Assembly: GCA_021018995.1 (NCBI GenBank) | Contig: CM037595.1 | Span: 91,090,491 to 91,154,490, forward strand | Direction of reading: 5' to 3' | Source: Chloranthus sessilifolius | Taxonomy: Eukaryota > Streptophyta > Magnoliopsida > Chloranthales > Chloranthaceae | Length of the DNA: 64,000 bases | In this document: positions 24,311 through 36,352 of the stretch, piece by piece | How the letters are laid out: each line of letters opens with the position of its first letter | Numbering within the stretch: position 1 is the stretch's first letter | Made by a program: the position numbers and the translations under genes | The notes under the pieces: generated by a model | Databases searched by the model: none | The model's input: the letters and a program-made list of their open reading frames with translations, nothing else | Told to the model about the DNA's origin: nothing

Positions 24311-24429
24311 TTTTTAACCCATGCTTATGGTACGCTAGACTATGGTATTCAACCTTACTATATACATTACCCTTAGTCCCTTAACATGTTTGAAATCTCA
24401 AGGTGGCCATTTTTGGGAAGAAAGCAACT

Positions 24430-24570
24430 AGATTTTTGCATTTCATTAATTTTAACAGTTATATGCTCATTACGAAGTGATTACTAGCTTTCTGCATTTT
24501 ATTAATCTAAACAGTTATATCTTCATTCTTAAGTGATTACTACCTTTCTGCGGCTTATTAATTTTGATGT
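24430..24570. repeat. 56-bp tandem repeat, about 2.4 units
   Basis: TTTCATTAAT...AACAGTTATAT...AAGTGATTACTA recurs with starts near 24437, 24493 and 24549. Units are diverged by a few substitutions. Confidence 0.7.
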
Positions 24571-24898
24571 AATTTTATTTTCTTAATGAAATTGCATCTT
24601 CACCATTTAAAAAAAACTAAGTGATTACTGATCATTATCAAACTTATCTTGACTTTTCTTGGAAGGTCTCAAAAAAACCATACGAGAAGCTCCGAAAGCC
24701 ACCCAATGGCTTATGATTTCCAATGCTCATGAAGACTGGTCTCAGAAGCTTTATCAATGGACTTGAAGATGTAAGCATGCATGGCCTTGCTTATTGAGGT
24801 CTAGAATGTGCAGAGCCTAATGAGTTTGTAATATTTGACCTGTAACAGTGCTGCTAGGAATAACTTGTAATATAATCTGTTTATCACAATTATATTAA

Positions 24899-25550
24899 GG
24901 ACAATTTGTCAGATCCCGCATGTGTTTTAAAAAATTCTCAGATCCACTATAAAAATGCCAAATCATCTTAAAATGAGAAAAAAATGGGATGAATTCTTAA
25001 AATACCAAAACCACTCCCAAACTGGTTTCTGATTCTACAGTGATCTCCGGCGTAATATAAAGCTGTTCTCGGTGGACAAATTCAGTCTACTATGAACTCA
25101 ACGGTAGATAATAGACTGCTGCAGCATATAATAGTCTGCTGGAGATCTATAATGGATCGCAACAGTCTATGATAGACTGTTTCAATGAAAAATCAAGAGT
25201 GGATTAGAATCTTTACAAATGACTAAATATTAATTGAATGGTCCATGATGACCAAATCGATCTACTATAGACCGCATCGATCTATTATGTACCATGTTAG
25301 TATATTATAAACCACTGAGATCATAGTAAACTGAATCGGTTTGTCGGGATCACTTTAGGTTGCCGTTGCCGCTACGGAATCAAAAACCAATTCCGGAGAG
25401 GTTTCATTATTTTTCTGGTTTTGTTTACTTTTCGAAGAGTTAAGGCATTTCTATTATTTTGTAGCTTAGAAAGATATTTAAGACAATTTTTACAGTTTCA
25501 TATTGGATGTGGAGATTTTGGAAATCACATGCGGGAATGGGCAAATGACC
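24899..25550. mobile_element. possible MITE with about 35-bp terminal inverted repeats
   Basis: The left end has CCCGCATGTG followed by TTTTAAAAAATTCTCAGATCCAC. The right end is its inverted counterpart, ending CACATGCGGGAATGGG. The interior has many TCTATNATAGAC-like short palindromes (25090-25330). No clear target duplication was found, so the call is tentative. Confidence 0.4.
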
Positions 25551-25740
25551 GAGACTGGATACTGGAATTGATAAATTTTTCTTATATTAATGCAGTTTGA
25601 CCACAACATAAACATTATACCAAAATATTCTTCTTTTAAATAATTTTTATTTCCCTACATTTCCGTTCTTACTAAATTTCACCAGCTTGAGAGTTTCTGA
25701 AGTTCGTTCAGTTAAATTTCCCTTAAAAGCATAGTTCTTA

Positions 25741-26747
25741 GGGGAAAATTAAAGAAGTGATAAGATGCCACGTGGTGTGAAATGGAGTTGGGCCATGGTC
25801 TAAAAGGGTTAACTCTACGCCAATTGATATGGGCGCGACACATAACACTATTTTTATGAAGTGATGGGTGGCATGGGGCCCACTTTACTTATTAGAGTTA
25901 CAATTTTAAAATATTTTAAAAGTTAAATACTTCTCCGGCCGTTATTCTTGACTTTTTTAAAGTCTCTTTTTTCTAAGAAGTGTCGGACTTACTTTTTCAG
26001 GTATATTTTACTTAAAAAATATAGTTGTCCGGTAGCGAAGCGCTAGCACTTTGACTGCGAAGCGCCGGCACCCCAAAAACGAGGCGTCGGCACCTCGATA
26101 GTGAGGCGCTGGAACCGGGGGCGAGGTGTCAGGGTGCCGGCACCTCGTTTTAGGGGTGTTGGTTCCTCTACATTGATGTACTGGCTCTTCACTAAAAATA
26201 AATAAATTATTGTTATGTTTTTTTATTTATTATTTTTTATTTAAAGGAAGCATCGGGGCTTCGCCAAAATTTTTTTAAAAGGAAGCGTCGGTTCCGACGC
26301 CTTTATATCGAGTGCCGACGCTTTGATTAAATAAATAATAAAAAATTTATTTAATCGAAGCATCGGCACTCGATATAAAGGCGTCGACACCTCGATATAG
26401 AGGCGCCGACACGGTGCGTTCGCCATTGGGTGCGCCTCGCTATCGGGTGTTTGGTGCATTGTCGAGTGTTAGCGCATCTGGACGCCACATTTTTTAGTAA
26501 AATATACCTGAAAAAGTAAGTCTCACACTTTCTTAGAAAAAGAGAGAAAAGAAAGAGACTTTAAAAAGACTAAAAAAAATCGACAATGACGGTTGAAAAA
26601 GAATATAACTTTTAAAATATTTTAAAAGTTTAACCTTAATTAGTAAAGTCGATATCATGCCACCCATCACTTTACAGAAAGAGAACTACGTGTCACGCCC
26701 ATATCAATTGGCGTAGAGATATCTCTACGTCCAAGCGCATTTTCCCC
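25741..26747. mobile_element. foldback element with about 270-290 bp inverted arms
   Basis: The left arm (25741-26033) and right arm (about 26478-26747) are inverted copies. They share, in order, GGGGAAAAT, GCCAATTGATATGGGCG, AAGTGATGGGTGGCATG, TTTTAAAATATTTTAAAAGT, TTAAAGTCTCTTT and ACTTACTTTTTCAGG (each read on the plus strand of the left arm). The middle is a mosaic of GCGTCGGCACC-like motifs and hairpins. TTA lies left of the left end and TTA or TTT right of the right end. That could be a 3-bp Harbinger-type duplication, but this is not settled. No transposase is encoded. Confidence 0.8.
26300..26382. repeat. long near-perfect hairpin in the foldback centre
   Basis: GCCTTTATATCGAGTGCCGA at the left of this interval is answered by TCGGCACTCGATATAAAGGC at the right. 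The AT-rich stems AATAAATAA / TTATTTAATC lie in between, giving arms of about 37 bp with only a few mismatches. Confidence 0.85.
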
Positions 26748-27214
26748 TTTACCTATATATATAACACCTTTATTTTCAACTCAAGATTTTTCTCAACCTA
26801 GATTTCATGTGCTTAAACCGTAAACTGCATTGCATTCAATCTGGCAATATGAAAATATTTTTTAATAACACGCATGTCACTAGTAACTCTTATCGCTTTT
26901 AGAATATTACCTTTGCAAGTGCACAAGATCTATCATAGATGGATGAATTCAAGGGTGTCCAACCTACAGGGAAGCACTAAATTTAATTAATTCTAGGAGT
27001 GTAAAATAAACCTAAGGAAGTACCAAGTGTGAGATATTTAATTGCGATGAAAAATAATAACTACACAAAACACAATTAATGAAATCTAAACAAAGCTTAT
27101 GCAAGGAAAACAGTAAATAACCAAACAACGATGATAAGATGATAAAAGATTTCGCTCACCCTAGCTTTACAAACTTTCTAAAACAAATCAATCAATTCAA
27201 ATAGACAGACATTT

Positions 27215-28110
27215 TGACGCGGGACAAAACGTTAAAACCTAATATGCGAATTTGGGATTAACTTTTAGAAAGAATTGAATAGCAAAAATATTCAAAATCA
27301 TGCAACACATTAAAACTAATTCAATGAAATTAATAAAACAAGTTAGATTAATCCGTTTAGCATTTGCATGCGTGAAAATTTTTTCGATCTAGAAAAACGG
27401 CTCCAATGAAGGAACTCGAAATTCGTTCTAGTTTAGGGCATCAATCGACAATCACAATATCGTCTCTTGACTCCTCGGAGATTTTAATCGAAATAAAGCA
27501 TAGAATAATTTAGCAAAGGAAAAAAATTTTGAGGATTTGAATTTTATCAACGAAATTAAAGAAGGATAATACCTGACAATAACTAAACAAAAGATAAAAT
27601 AAAATGATAGATTCTAAGGCTTCACACCAAGGGTTTTCCGAAGCTTCACACCACGAGAAATGATTGCTCACTCGTCAAGGTTTTGAAGGATTCACTCCCT
27701 CGGTTGAAAACTCTTCACAAACTCTTTAGAGTTTGCACAAAAGCAACTCTCTTTCATTCAATAATCAAAACTCACTAAAAAGTCTTTACAAACCTCTATA
27801 TATAGGCCACAAAAAATAAAATTCGCAATAAAAGAGTTCTAATACTAATAAGACACAAAAAAAATATTTTCATAAAATCCCATCACTAAAGCTCGCTCAA
27901 GTGAGGATTAAAATCGCTCGAGTGAGGGCTCGCTCGAGCGAGTTTAAGTGATCACTCGAACGAGGGCTCGCTGCTGCGCTGTTCTCCTCACGGTTTGTAT
28001 CCGTTTCTCCTCTGAGGCTACGGCGCTCGAGCTTCCTCTACGCTTCTTCTGACGCCGAAAATCTGTTGTTGTCCCAAATCCAAGGCTCCTAAACTTGACG
28101 TTTCACGCCA
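27215..28110 (-). repeat. solo LTR 2 (896 bp), TSD CATTT
   Basis: TGACGCGGGAC...TTTCACGCCA is flanked by CATTT at 27210-27214 and 28111-28115. The other LTR of element DE is uninterrupted at this point (near 38456). It shares with solo LTR 1 the terminus TGACRCGGGAC and a block with GCTTCRCACCAA and GATTGCTCACTC. A TATATATAG box on the minus strand is near 27800. It also contains GCTCGAGTGAG-type repeats (27897-27970) that solo LTR 1 lacks. Confidence 0.92.
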
Positions 28111-28115
28111 CATTT

Positions 28116-28805
28116 ACCCTCATTTTACTACAAGCAAAATAATTCGAGAAATATGATTATTTGATTCGACATACCCTATCATAGCACTATGACGCATTCA
28201 ATCACGACATGAATCATAAGAAAGGCATAACGTATCAGAAACGTATAACGATGACAATGATAATCAATCATACGACATCCTATATCGATCTACAAGATCG
28301 ATCTAGGTGCAACCCTTCTACGGCCGTTAATCTTATGAAATCACGATTATAGATGAGCATTCAAAGATATCACAAATAGCACGAACAACTAGCCATATGA
28401 TTCAATATTTGTAAAAAGAAATTATTGTAATTTTTCTACTAACAATTCACACATTTCAATGAAAAACTATGTACCCTCATTTTACTACAAGTAAAATGAT
28501 TCAATAAGAATGTGATTATGATAATCAGCATATACTATCTTAACACTATGACGCATTCAGTCACGACATAAATCATACGAAAGATATAACATATCACAAG
28601 CGCATAACCACATCAAGTAAAATCAATCGTACGGCATCTTATATCGGTCTATAAGATTGATCTAGGTGGAATAACTCTTTTATTGTCATTGATAACCAAG
28701 ATCAATAGCTATACATGATTATTCGATGATAATACAATATGCCCGAACTTAAAGTCGTACGATTCAATAATTGGCACGAAATGATAGGATTAAAAATAAA
28801 TCAAA
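28116..28805. repeat. tandem duplication of about 350 bp inside the DE 3' LTR
   Basis: ACCCTCATTTTACTACAAG begins both halves (28116 and about 28473), and each then runs through GACGCATTCA and CGACAT, and later ATCTAGGTG. The same two-copy structure is in the 5' LTR (38457 to about 39150). Element F has a single copy, which accounts for its shorter LTR. Confidence 0.8.
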
Positions 28806-29584
28806 TACTCATCTAGGAGTCACTTCCTCCATGAATGAGCGGTTTAGCCGCTCATCTCCGATCCATACGCAAGACACAAATCCGAAATCATCATAAAAAT
28901 GCTCTTTGAATTATCAAGTGTTTAGATTTTTTACGAAAAAATTCAAAACCTTGCAAACTTTGATTCCTAACTACAAACTAATTATCAAAAGTTAAAACTA
29001 AAAATGAAAAAAACTAAGAAAAAATAACTAAAAAAATTTGGCCAAGAATGCCCCTAAAAGAGCACTCTCCAAACCCTAAACATAGTTTTGTTTATATAGG
29101 GCGCAAGCTGAAAAGTTGTCATTTTAATTCAATCTATTGAATTCAAATCTCAAATTGGCGGGCTTAATTTGAATTTAAAGTCAATCGATTGAATTTAAAT
29201 TCAAATTTGAGAGGGAAAATATATGTCAAAAATTCAATCGATCAATTGATTTTCAGAACTCAATTGATTAATTTTAAATTCAGATTTTAGCGGCAAAACA
29301 GGTGTCATAAACTCAATCGATTGATTTTGACATGTGACATATTTAGCTCTCATCATCAATGACTAGATCAATCGATTCTTTCATGGATTTCGGTGTTTCC
29401 GTTGGCTTCATAGTTTAATGCTCTCATGTAGTCATTAATTATGCTCATTTATGCTTCTGCAAGATCCAACGGTCAAGAACACCTAAAACCACTAAAACTG
29501 CACAACAATCGTCAGATTTCTTTCATTAGATGGCTAAGTGTAGATATTAGGGTACAAAATATAATCATATTTTGGCACAGATCA

Positions 29585-31445
29585 CACCCCCAAACTTACA
29601 CTTTGCTAACCCTCGAGCAAAGAGAATGATAAATATGTCAGAGCAAGTAAAACTTACATCCTAAGAAAATAAATGACACTTTTGTAAGGAGCACAATTGC
29701 ATTAAGCGTATGTAATAAGCCTTTAAACCCCTAGGTGATCTCTAGTGGAGGAGTTGTGTGTCCTGAGGGTTTACAGTAAAGATACCCACGAACTTCCAAA
29801 AACAGTTTTCAAAACCATCGATAAAAGAGTTTTCAAAAGTCGATTTATATAATATATATATATATACCTTAAAAATAAAAAGCCAGTAATCATTTCAGCA
29901 TGCAAATGTTCATTCTCAAATATCGATGCTATGATAATTCTACTGTTGCTTATTCCAATTAAACTAATGATCCGATCCTTAGATCAATCTTTCATCTATG
30001 CCTAAAGTGTCGTGTGTGTATGTGTCAATGCTTAAATCATTCCATCGCCGAATTAATCCAAACAAGGAATTGTTGAATATCAAGTCTCGACTTAATCCTC
30101 ACCTTAGGTATACACTCACAACAAATTCGCTCTGATTACTGATTTACTTTTTCACTCACATGTAAGATAGAATTACAACACGAATTAAAAGATCTCACAT
30201 GATACAAGAAATACGGTGGATCAAAGAATTTTAAAAGTAATCTCATAAGAAATGACGTTTGTATCCTAAACATGTTATACCAAGTACTATAGTCATTGCA
30301 TCATTATTCTCCACAAGGCATTTACCAACCGAGATCGGATCACAAAGGTATTTTCTAAGGTTGTAATAGGGCTCGGGTAAAGGTTATGGAAGAAAGGGAA
30401 ATTGGATTCAAATTTATCTGAGAAACTAGAAAAAGATTACAATTGATTTTTTCCATTTTTGAATTTTTTAGAACTTTTCATTTTTTCTTTTTCTCAATTC
30501 TCCTTCCTTTTATTCCTTCTTTTACTTTTCGACACCACCTCATGTTTTTCACTTATTTCTCATTTTTCATCATCTTGCACATATATATTTTTATCTTTTT
30601 ATTTTTTTCTTTTTCTCTCCTTTTTTTAAAAATATATTTCTTCCATATGCACCCTGCAAACATTACTACCATGTCCCTCTACTCCCTCTCTTACGCTCAT
30701 CTCTCTTTCACAATTTCTCAGAGATTGAAGGTTAAGATTTTATATTTTTCAAATTAGTGTGGAGTATGATTAATATAGCTTAACAAGAAATATTTAGGGC
30801 AAAATTTTTCAACAAGGCTCAAAATAGGGTGTTAAATGGTGAATTAGTACGCAGTGCGGCATTTTAGTTCAAACAAGCCAATGATGGCCTTTAATCATTT
30901 CCTTTCAAGGTGATAACGATGCCTCTTTGTTTTGAGTTCAAACACAATGAGTTCCAGTGCAATAATATAAAATAATGCAAAATAGACAAACTGAGATAGA
31001 ATATATGAGATTATAGCAAGTAAACATGAATTCCAAGATACTCCGAATTCATTTTAGCACTCATCAAGAACGAGGAATTTTTTTTAAAGTTTTACGGGTT
31101 TAGTCTTTCTGAGGATCCTAGAATTCTAGATTTGAACTAATCTTTTGATTTTCAGACCTAAGCATGGCGAATGTGCAAATTTTTTTTTCTAAGCATGAAA
31201 TTCAGACCAATCTTTAAATGTCACAATGGAGTTAATTATCCTAAACAACAACAGTTTTACCATGGCATGAATATTTAAAAATTAAAATTTTCATGCATCA
31301 GTGACTACAGTTTAAAAACTAAGCCAAAAATAAACAGTGATGATTTTTTTTTTTTTTTAAAATGGTATTGAAGGTGTATTTAAACAACGGATCAGCACGC
31401 GATATAAAAGTTAAAGAATATGAACCACACCTAAAATGGTGTTAT
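29585..31445 (-). other. 3' internal region of element DE, noncoding
   Basis: It begins (minus sense end) with the polypurine run GTTTGGGGGTG beside the LTR. It contains a purine-rich block on the minus strand (30420-30700), whose plus-strand open frame 30443-30757 is only the shadow of low-complexity sequence. The inverted counterpart is in element F at about 32850-34690. No protein domain seen. Confidence 0.7.
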
Positions 31446-31450
31446 GCCCT
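31446..31450. repeat. target duplication of element F, left copy (GCCCT)
   Basis: Pairs with GTCCT at 36045-36049; the single difference is a C/T transition. Confidence 0.65.
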
Positions 31451-32800
31451 TGATCGGTGCCGAAATGTGACTATATTTTACACCTTAAATCCTACATTTA
31501 GTTATCCGATGATAGCATCTGACGGTTGTTGTATAATTTTAGTGATTGCAGATATTTCTAACCGTTGGATCGTCAAAGAGCATAAAAGAAGACAATTAAA
31601 GGTTACACAAGAACAGTAGATCAAGAGGTCAAAAGAACCATCGAAATCTGTGAATTAGCCCAACATCCACCAGGAGAATGAAGATCTTGCCCCTATGTGT
31701 CAAGCGATTGAAGATCAACCCTCAATCGATTGACCAGAAAGATAACTTTTTCCCTCTACTTCAAATTTGAATTTGGTCGCCAAATTAGTAGATTTGGACT
31801 TAATCGACTGAGAATTGATTCTCAATCGATTGAGCCTATTATTGAAAGCGCCTTGTCCGCTCCCTATAAAAACAAAGCTATGGCTTAGGGTTAAGGGGTT
31901 CTCTCTTTTATTTTTAGGTTTTTCTTCTCCTAGTAGATTGTACTTAGGTTTTGATAGTTCTTTTTCTTTACAACTTTTGAAGCATAGATTGCACTTAGGA
32001 ACAAAGCATTGTAAGGAGAAATCTTGTGATAAATATAAGTGATTGTTTAAGATGATAGCTTTTGGTCTACAGCAGGCTTGACACCAAGGATGAGCGGCTA
32101 AAATCTCTTGTTCAAGAAGGAAGTGATCCCTAGATAAGTAACTGCTCTATTATTGATTCTACAATTTCATAGTATTGTCATTGAATTATTATGTTAAAAG
32201 TGTGTGCTTAATTGAATATCATCGAGTGCTCATTTACAGCCGTTGATCGTGGTTATCAACAGCCGTAAAAGAATCATTCTATCTAGATCTGTTCCTGCAG
32301 GCCGATCTAGGCTGCAGAATGATTGTTTCTTCATTGTTGTGATTTAGAATTTTGAGATACGCTATACTTTTTACATGATTCATACCGCAATGATAGGTTG
32401 AGTCATAGCTTTTAGATAGGGTATGCCGGATCAATAGTCATGTTCTTTTCGATTCATTTTTCTTCTTGATAAATGATGGTATTTTGACGCGTTATGAAAT
32501 TGTGAGTCAAATTGTGGAGAAGTTACGAATCTAGGGTTAGGAAACTCCTTGATCACCTCTTAAAATTGTCCTTCTCTTTGTCATAAATTGTTCTTGCATA
32601 GATTAATTTATTTTTATTGCTCTAGAATTGTGTGGTAATTATTTAGTAAATCGACTTTCTCTCCCTTGGTACTTTCTTGAGCGTTTTTTTCTCTTTAAGA
32701 ATTAACTTAATTTCGTGCTTCCCTATAGGTACGACACCTTTAATTTTACCGTGCTACAACTGATCTTGTGCACTTGCAAAGGTTAAAGGCTATTCTCGAA
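31451..32800 (+). repeat. 5' LTR of element F
   Basis: Begins TGATCGGTGCCG. The right end is uncertain by about 20 bp because sequence after CTTGCAAAGG diverges from the other LTR. No clear primer-binding site follows it. Confidence 0.78.
31706..31872 (+). promoter_or_regulatory. putative LTR promoter: palindrome cluster plus TATA box
   Basis: Copies and near copies of TCAATCGATTGA (at about 31705, 31723, 31801 and 31822) end just upstream of TATAAAAA at 31865-31872. The same arrangement is in the other LTR of F (about 34946-35114) and in both LTRs of DE, which argues for a conserved promoter layout. Function is inferred. Confidence 0.55.
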
Positions 32801-34692
32801 TTTGAAAAGAATAGCTGTCAATCAATTGAGACCATTGTCTCAATCGATCGACTGATAACCATTAGCCCAAAAACTTCCAGCAGGTTAAAGGCTGTCAATC
32901 GATTGATTTGAAAGAATCGATCAATTGACAGAAGAATTGTCAATCCTATAACTTATTGGAATCTTGCATTGGTCATTCGATTGATGCTAGTAAGTCAATC
33001 GATTAACTGATCTCTAGTGAACTTATAAATCCGAATTGTAATCTCATGACCTTGAAATGTAGATGATCGAAAATTTATTTAGAAATTGCCATCATGCCAT
33101 GTGTATTCTACAAATGCTCATTAATTTCAATATGTGTTGAATAATGATTTTCATGATCCTTGTCCAAAAAATCTTACACTATTACCATGCTTTAATTCCA
33201 AAGTCTGAGAATTAAGTCTAGAACTTGGAATTCTAGGACTCTAAGAAAAACTAAATCCCATGAGCTTTAGAACTTTTTCCTCGTTTTTGATGTGTTGAAA
33301 AAAATTTGAAGTATCTTTGGAATTCGTGCTTAACTGTTGAAATCTCATACACTTTATCTCGGTTTGTTTATTTTGCATTCTTTTATGTTATTGCACTAGA
33401 ACTCATTACGTTTAAACTCAAGACAAATAGGCATCATTACTATCGTGAAAGGAAATGATCAAAGGTCATCCTTGGCTCGTTTGTATCCAAAATATCCTAC
33501 CATATATTGATTTATCTTGTTGCACCCCCTTTGAGCATTATTGAAAAATTTTGCCCTAAATATTCTTTGTTAAGCTATATTAACTATACCCCACACTAGT
33601 TTGAAAAAAAAACCTCACCCCTCAATCTCTGATAAATTGAAAAGAGAGACGAGAGCAAGAAAGGAAATAGAGAAATATGACAATAACACTTGCAAGGAGT
33701 ATATAGCAAAAAAATATGTGAATAAAAGGAGAGAGAAAAAGAAAAAAAGATACATCTTTGTGCAAGAGGTAAAAAAGTGAGAAATATGTGGAAAAACAGA
33801 AGGTGGTGATAAAAAGAAAAAGAAAAGAAGGAGAAAAGTTGATAAAAAGGAAAAAGTCTGAAAAATTCGAAAAAGAAAAGTGTAAAAAAAAAAAAAAAAC
33901 CCATAAAATGAAACGTGTTTTCTTTTCCGATTTCTCAGAGAAATTTGAATCCAATTCCCCTTTCTTTCTTAACCTTTACCCGAGCCCTACTACAGCCTTG
34001 AAAAATACCTTTTTGATCTAATCATGAGTGGTAAATGCCTTGTGGAGAGTGATAGCACAATGTTTATGGTGCTTGGTATAATGTGCTTAGGATACAAATA
34101 TCTTTCACCATGAGATTTCTTTTTGATTCTTTAATATATCTTTTTCTTATTTCGTGTGAGACCTTTTATTGATATTATAACTCTCTTTCACATGTGAGCA
34201 AAAGGTAAGTCATTTATCAGAATAATTTTATTTTGAGTGCATACCTACGGTGAAGATTGAGTCAAGACATGGGATCTAAAGACTCCTAGTTTGAACTTAT
34301 TCCCTGATGAAAGAATTTTAGCAGTGGTAAGTGCATTACACTCTGGGCATGAATCATGAGTTATTGGAAAAATAATGGATTGAATTGAATGAGTATTGAT
34401 AAAATTAGCATGGTCGGGTGCATTTTATAAAAATTTCACGGACATTTAACTACCCAAGGGCATGACTACAATTATGGAATTTATTAGTTTATAAAGTTTG
34501 TAGGTATCATCAGTGGAAACCTTCAGGAGACACAACTCCTCCACTAGGGATCACCTAGGGGTTTAAAGGCTTATTGAATATACTAAATGCAATCGTGTTC
34601 CCTACAAAAGTGGCATTCATTTTAAATTGTTAATTGTTAGTTATTTTTTATTTTCTTTGTTCGAGGACTAGCAAAGTTTAGGTTTGGAGGTG
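32801..34692 (+). other. internal region of element F, noncoding
   Basis: It starts with several TCAATCGATTGA-like palindromes (32815-33010). It then has a lysine-codon-rich run of A and G (33720-33905), and ends with the polypurine tract before 34693. Open frames on both strands here are low-complexity shadows. It is inverted and homologous to 29585-31445. Confidence 0.7.
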
Positions 34693-36044
34693 TGATCGGT
34701 GCCGAAATGTGACTATATTTCGCACATTAAATCTTACATTTAGTTATCCGATGAGAGCATCTGACGGCTGTTATATAGTTTTAGTGATTGCAGGTATTTC
34801 TGACCGTTGGATTGTCTAAGAGCATAAAAGAGGACAGTTAAAGGTTACACAAGAACAGTGGACCAAGAGGTCAAAAGAAGCATCAAAATCCGAGAATTGG
34901 CCCAACATTCACCAGGAGAATGAAGATCTTGCCCCTATGTGTCAATCAATTGAAGATCAACTCTCAATCGATTGACCAGAAAGACAACTTTTCCCCTCTA
35001 CTTCAAATTTGAATTTGGTCGCTAAATTAGTAGATTTGGACTCAATCGATTGAGAATGGATTCTCAATCGATTGAGCCTATTATGGAAAATGTCTTGCCC
35101 GCTCCTTATAAAAACAAAGCTACGGCTTAGGGTTAAGGGGTTCTCTCTTTTGTTCTTAGGTTCTTCTTCTCTTAGTAGATTGTACTTAGGTTTTGATAGT
35201 CCTTCTTCTTTATAATTTTTGAAGCATAGATTATACCTAGGAACAAAGCATTGTAAGGAAAAATCTTGTGATAAATAAAAGTGCATGTTTAAGATGATGG
35301 CTTCTGATCTACAACGGGCTTGTACACCAAGGATGAGCTGCTAAAACCACTTGTTCAAGGAGGAAGCGATCCCTAGATAAGTAACTGCTCTATTATTGAT
35401 TCTACAATTTCATAGTATTGTCATTGAATCATTCTGTTAAAAATATGTGCTTAATTGAATATCATCGAGTGCTCATTTACAGTCATTGATCGTGGTTATC
35501 AACGATCGTAAAAGAATCATTCTATCTAGATCTGTTCCTGCAGGCCGATCTGGGCTGCAGAATGATTGTTTCCTCACTGTCGTGATTTAGAATTTTGAGA
35601 TACACTATACTTTTTACATGATTCATACCGCAATGATAGCCTGAGTCATAATTTTTAGATAGGGTATGCCGAATCAATAGTTATGTTCTTTTCGATTCAT
35701 TTTTGTTTTTGATAAATGATGGTATTTTGACGCGTTATGAAATTGTGAGTCTAATTGTGGAAAAGTTACGAATCTAGGGTTTGCAAACTCCTTGATCACC
35801 TCTTAAAATTATCCTTCTTTTTGTCATAAATTGTTTTTGCGTAGATTAATTTATTTTTATTGCTCTAGAATCGTGTGGTAATTGTTTGGTAAATCGACTT
35901 TCTCTCCCTTGGTATTTCCTTGGGCGTCTTTTTCTCTTTCAGAATTAACTTAATTTTGCGCTTCCCTGTGGGTACGACACCCTTGATTACACCGTGCTAC
36001 AATCGATCTTGTGCACTTGCAAGGGTACAATTTAAAATTGATCA
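34693..36044 (+). repeat. 3' LTR of element F
   Basis: TGATCGGTGCCG...AAAATTGATCA, 1352 bp, with TG...CA limits. It contains CAATCGATTGAG copies at about 35040-35078 and a TTATAAAAA box at about 35106. Confidence 0.82.
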
Positions 36045-36352
36045 GTCCTCCTTATACAAAACCATAACAGTAAAAAAATCATCTGACAGTCAGAAAAATA
36101 TGATAACAAATCGACACAAGCACCAACGATGCTCGCTCAATACCCCTTTCAAAGGAGGAGGGGACTGAGGAGGAGAGAGAAATGCTAAGGTCACTCCTCT
36201 CTCTTTTTTTTTTTTTTTTTCACACGTAATACAAAAATCAAACTCATTAAATCTAATAAAAATCAGATAAAATCATTAAATTAATAATGTACAAGGGGCT
36301 TGGGTTGCCTCCCAAGAAGCGCTAAGTTTATTCGGTCTTCAGTCGGACTCCC

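Larger units (their letters stand above)
26890..29584 (-). repeat. 3' LTR of element DE, carrying solo LTR 2
   Basis: On the minus strand it starts TGATCTGTGCCAAAATATG at 29584, just after the polypurine run GTTTGGGGGTG. It ends at 26890, next to AACTC. About 900 bp of its 2695 bp are the inserted solo LTR. It carries ATCGAT-centred palindromes near its start. Confidence 0.85.
31451..36044 (+). mobile_element. non-autonomous gypsy-like element F, inserted in DE in opposite orientation
   Basis: Two LTRs of about 1.35 kb start TGATCGGTGCCGAAATG. The 3' LTR (34693) directly follows the purine run GGTTTGGAGGTG. The internal 1.9 kb encodes no recognisable protein. The flanks GCCCT and GTCCT fit an aged 5-bp duplication. 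It belongs to the same family as DE but has one instead of two copies of the roughly 350-bp LTR block. Confidence 0.82.

Noticed and set aside
30443..30757. Phenylalanine-rich ORF as a membrane protein gene
   Set aside because: It is the complement of an A/G-rich low-complexity tract in a noncoding retrotransposon region; the same happens inverted at 33596-33954.
33788..34021. Lysine-rich ORF in element F
   Set aside because: Composition follows the purine-rich tract; the matching stretch in element DE is not open, so no coding constraint is seen.
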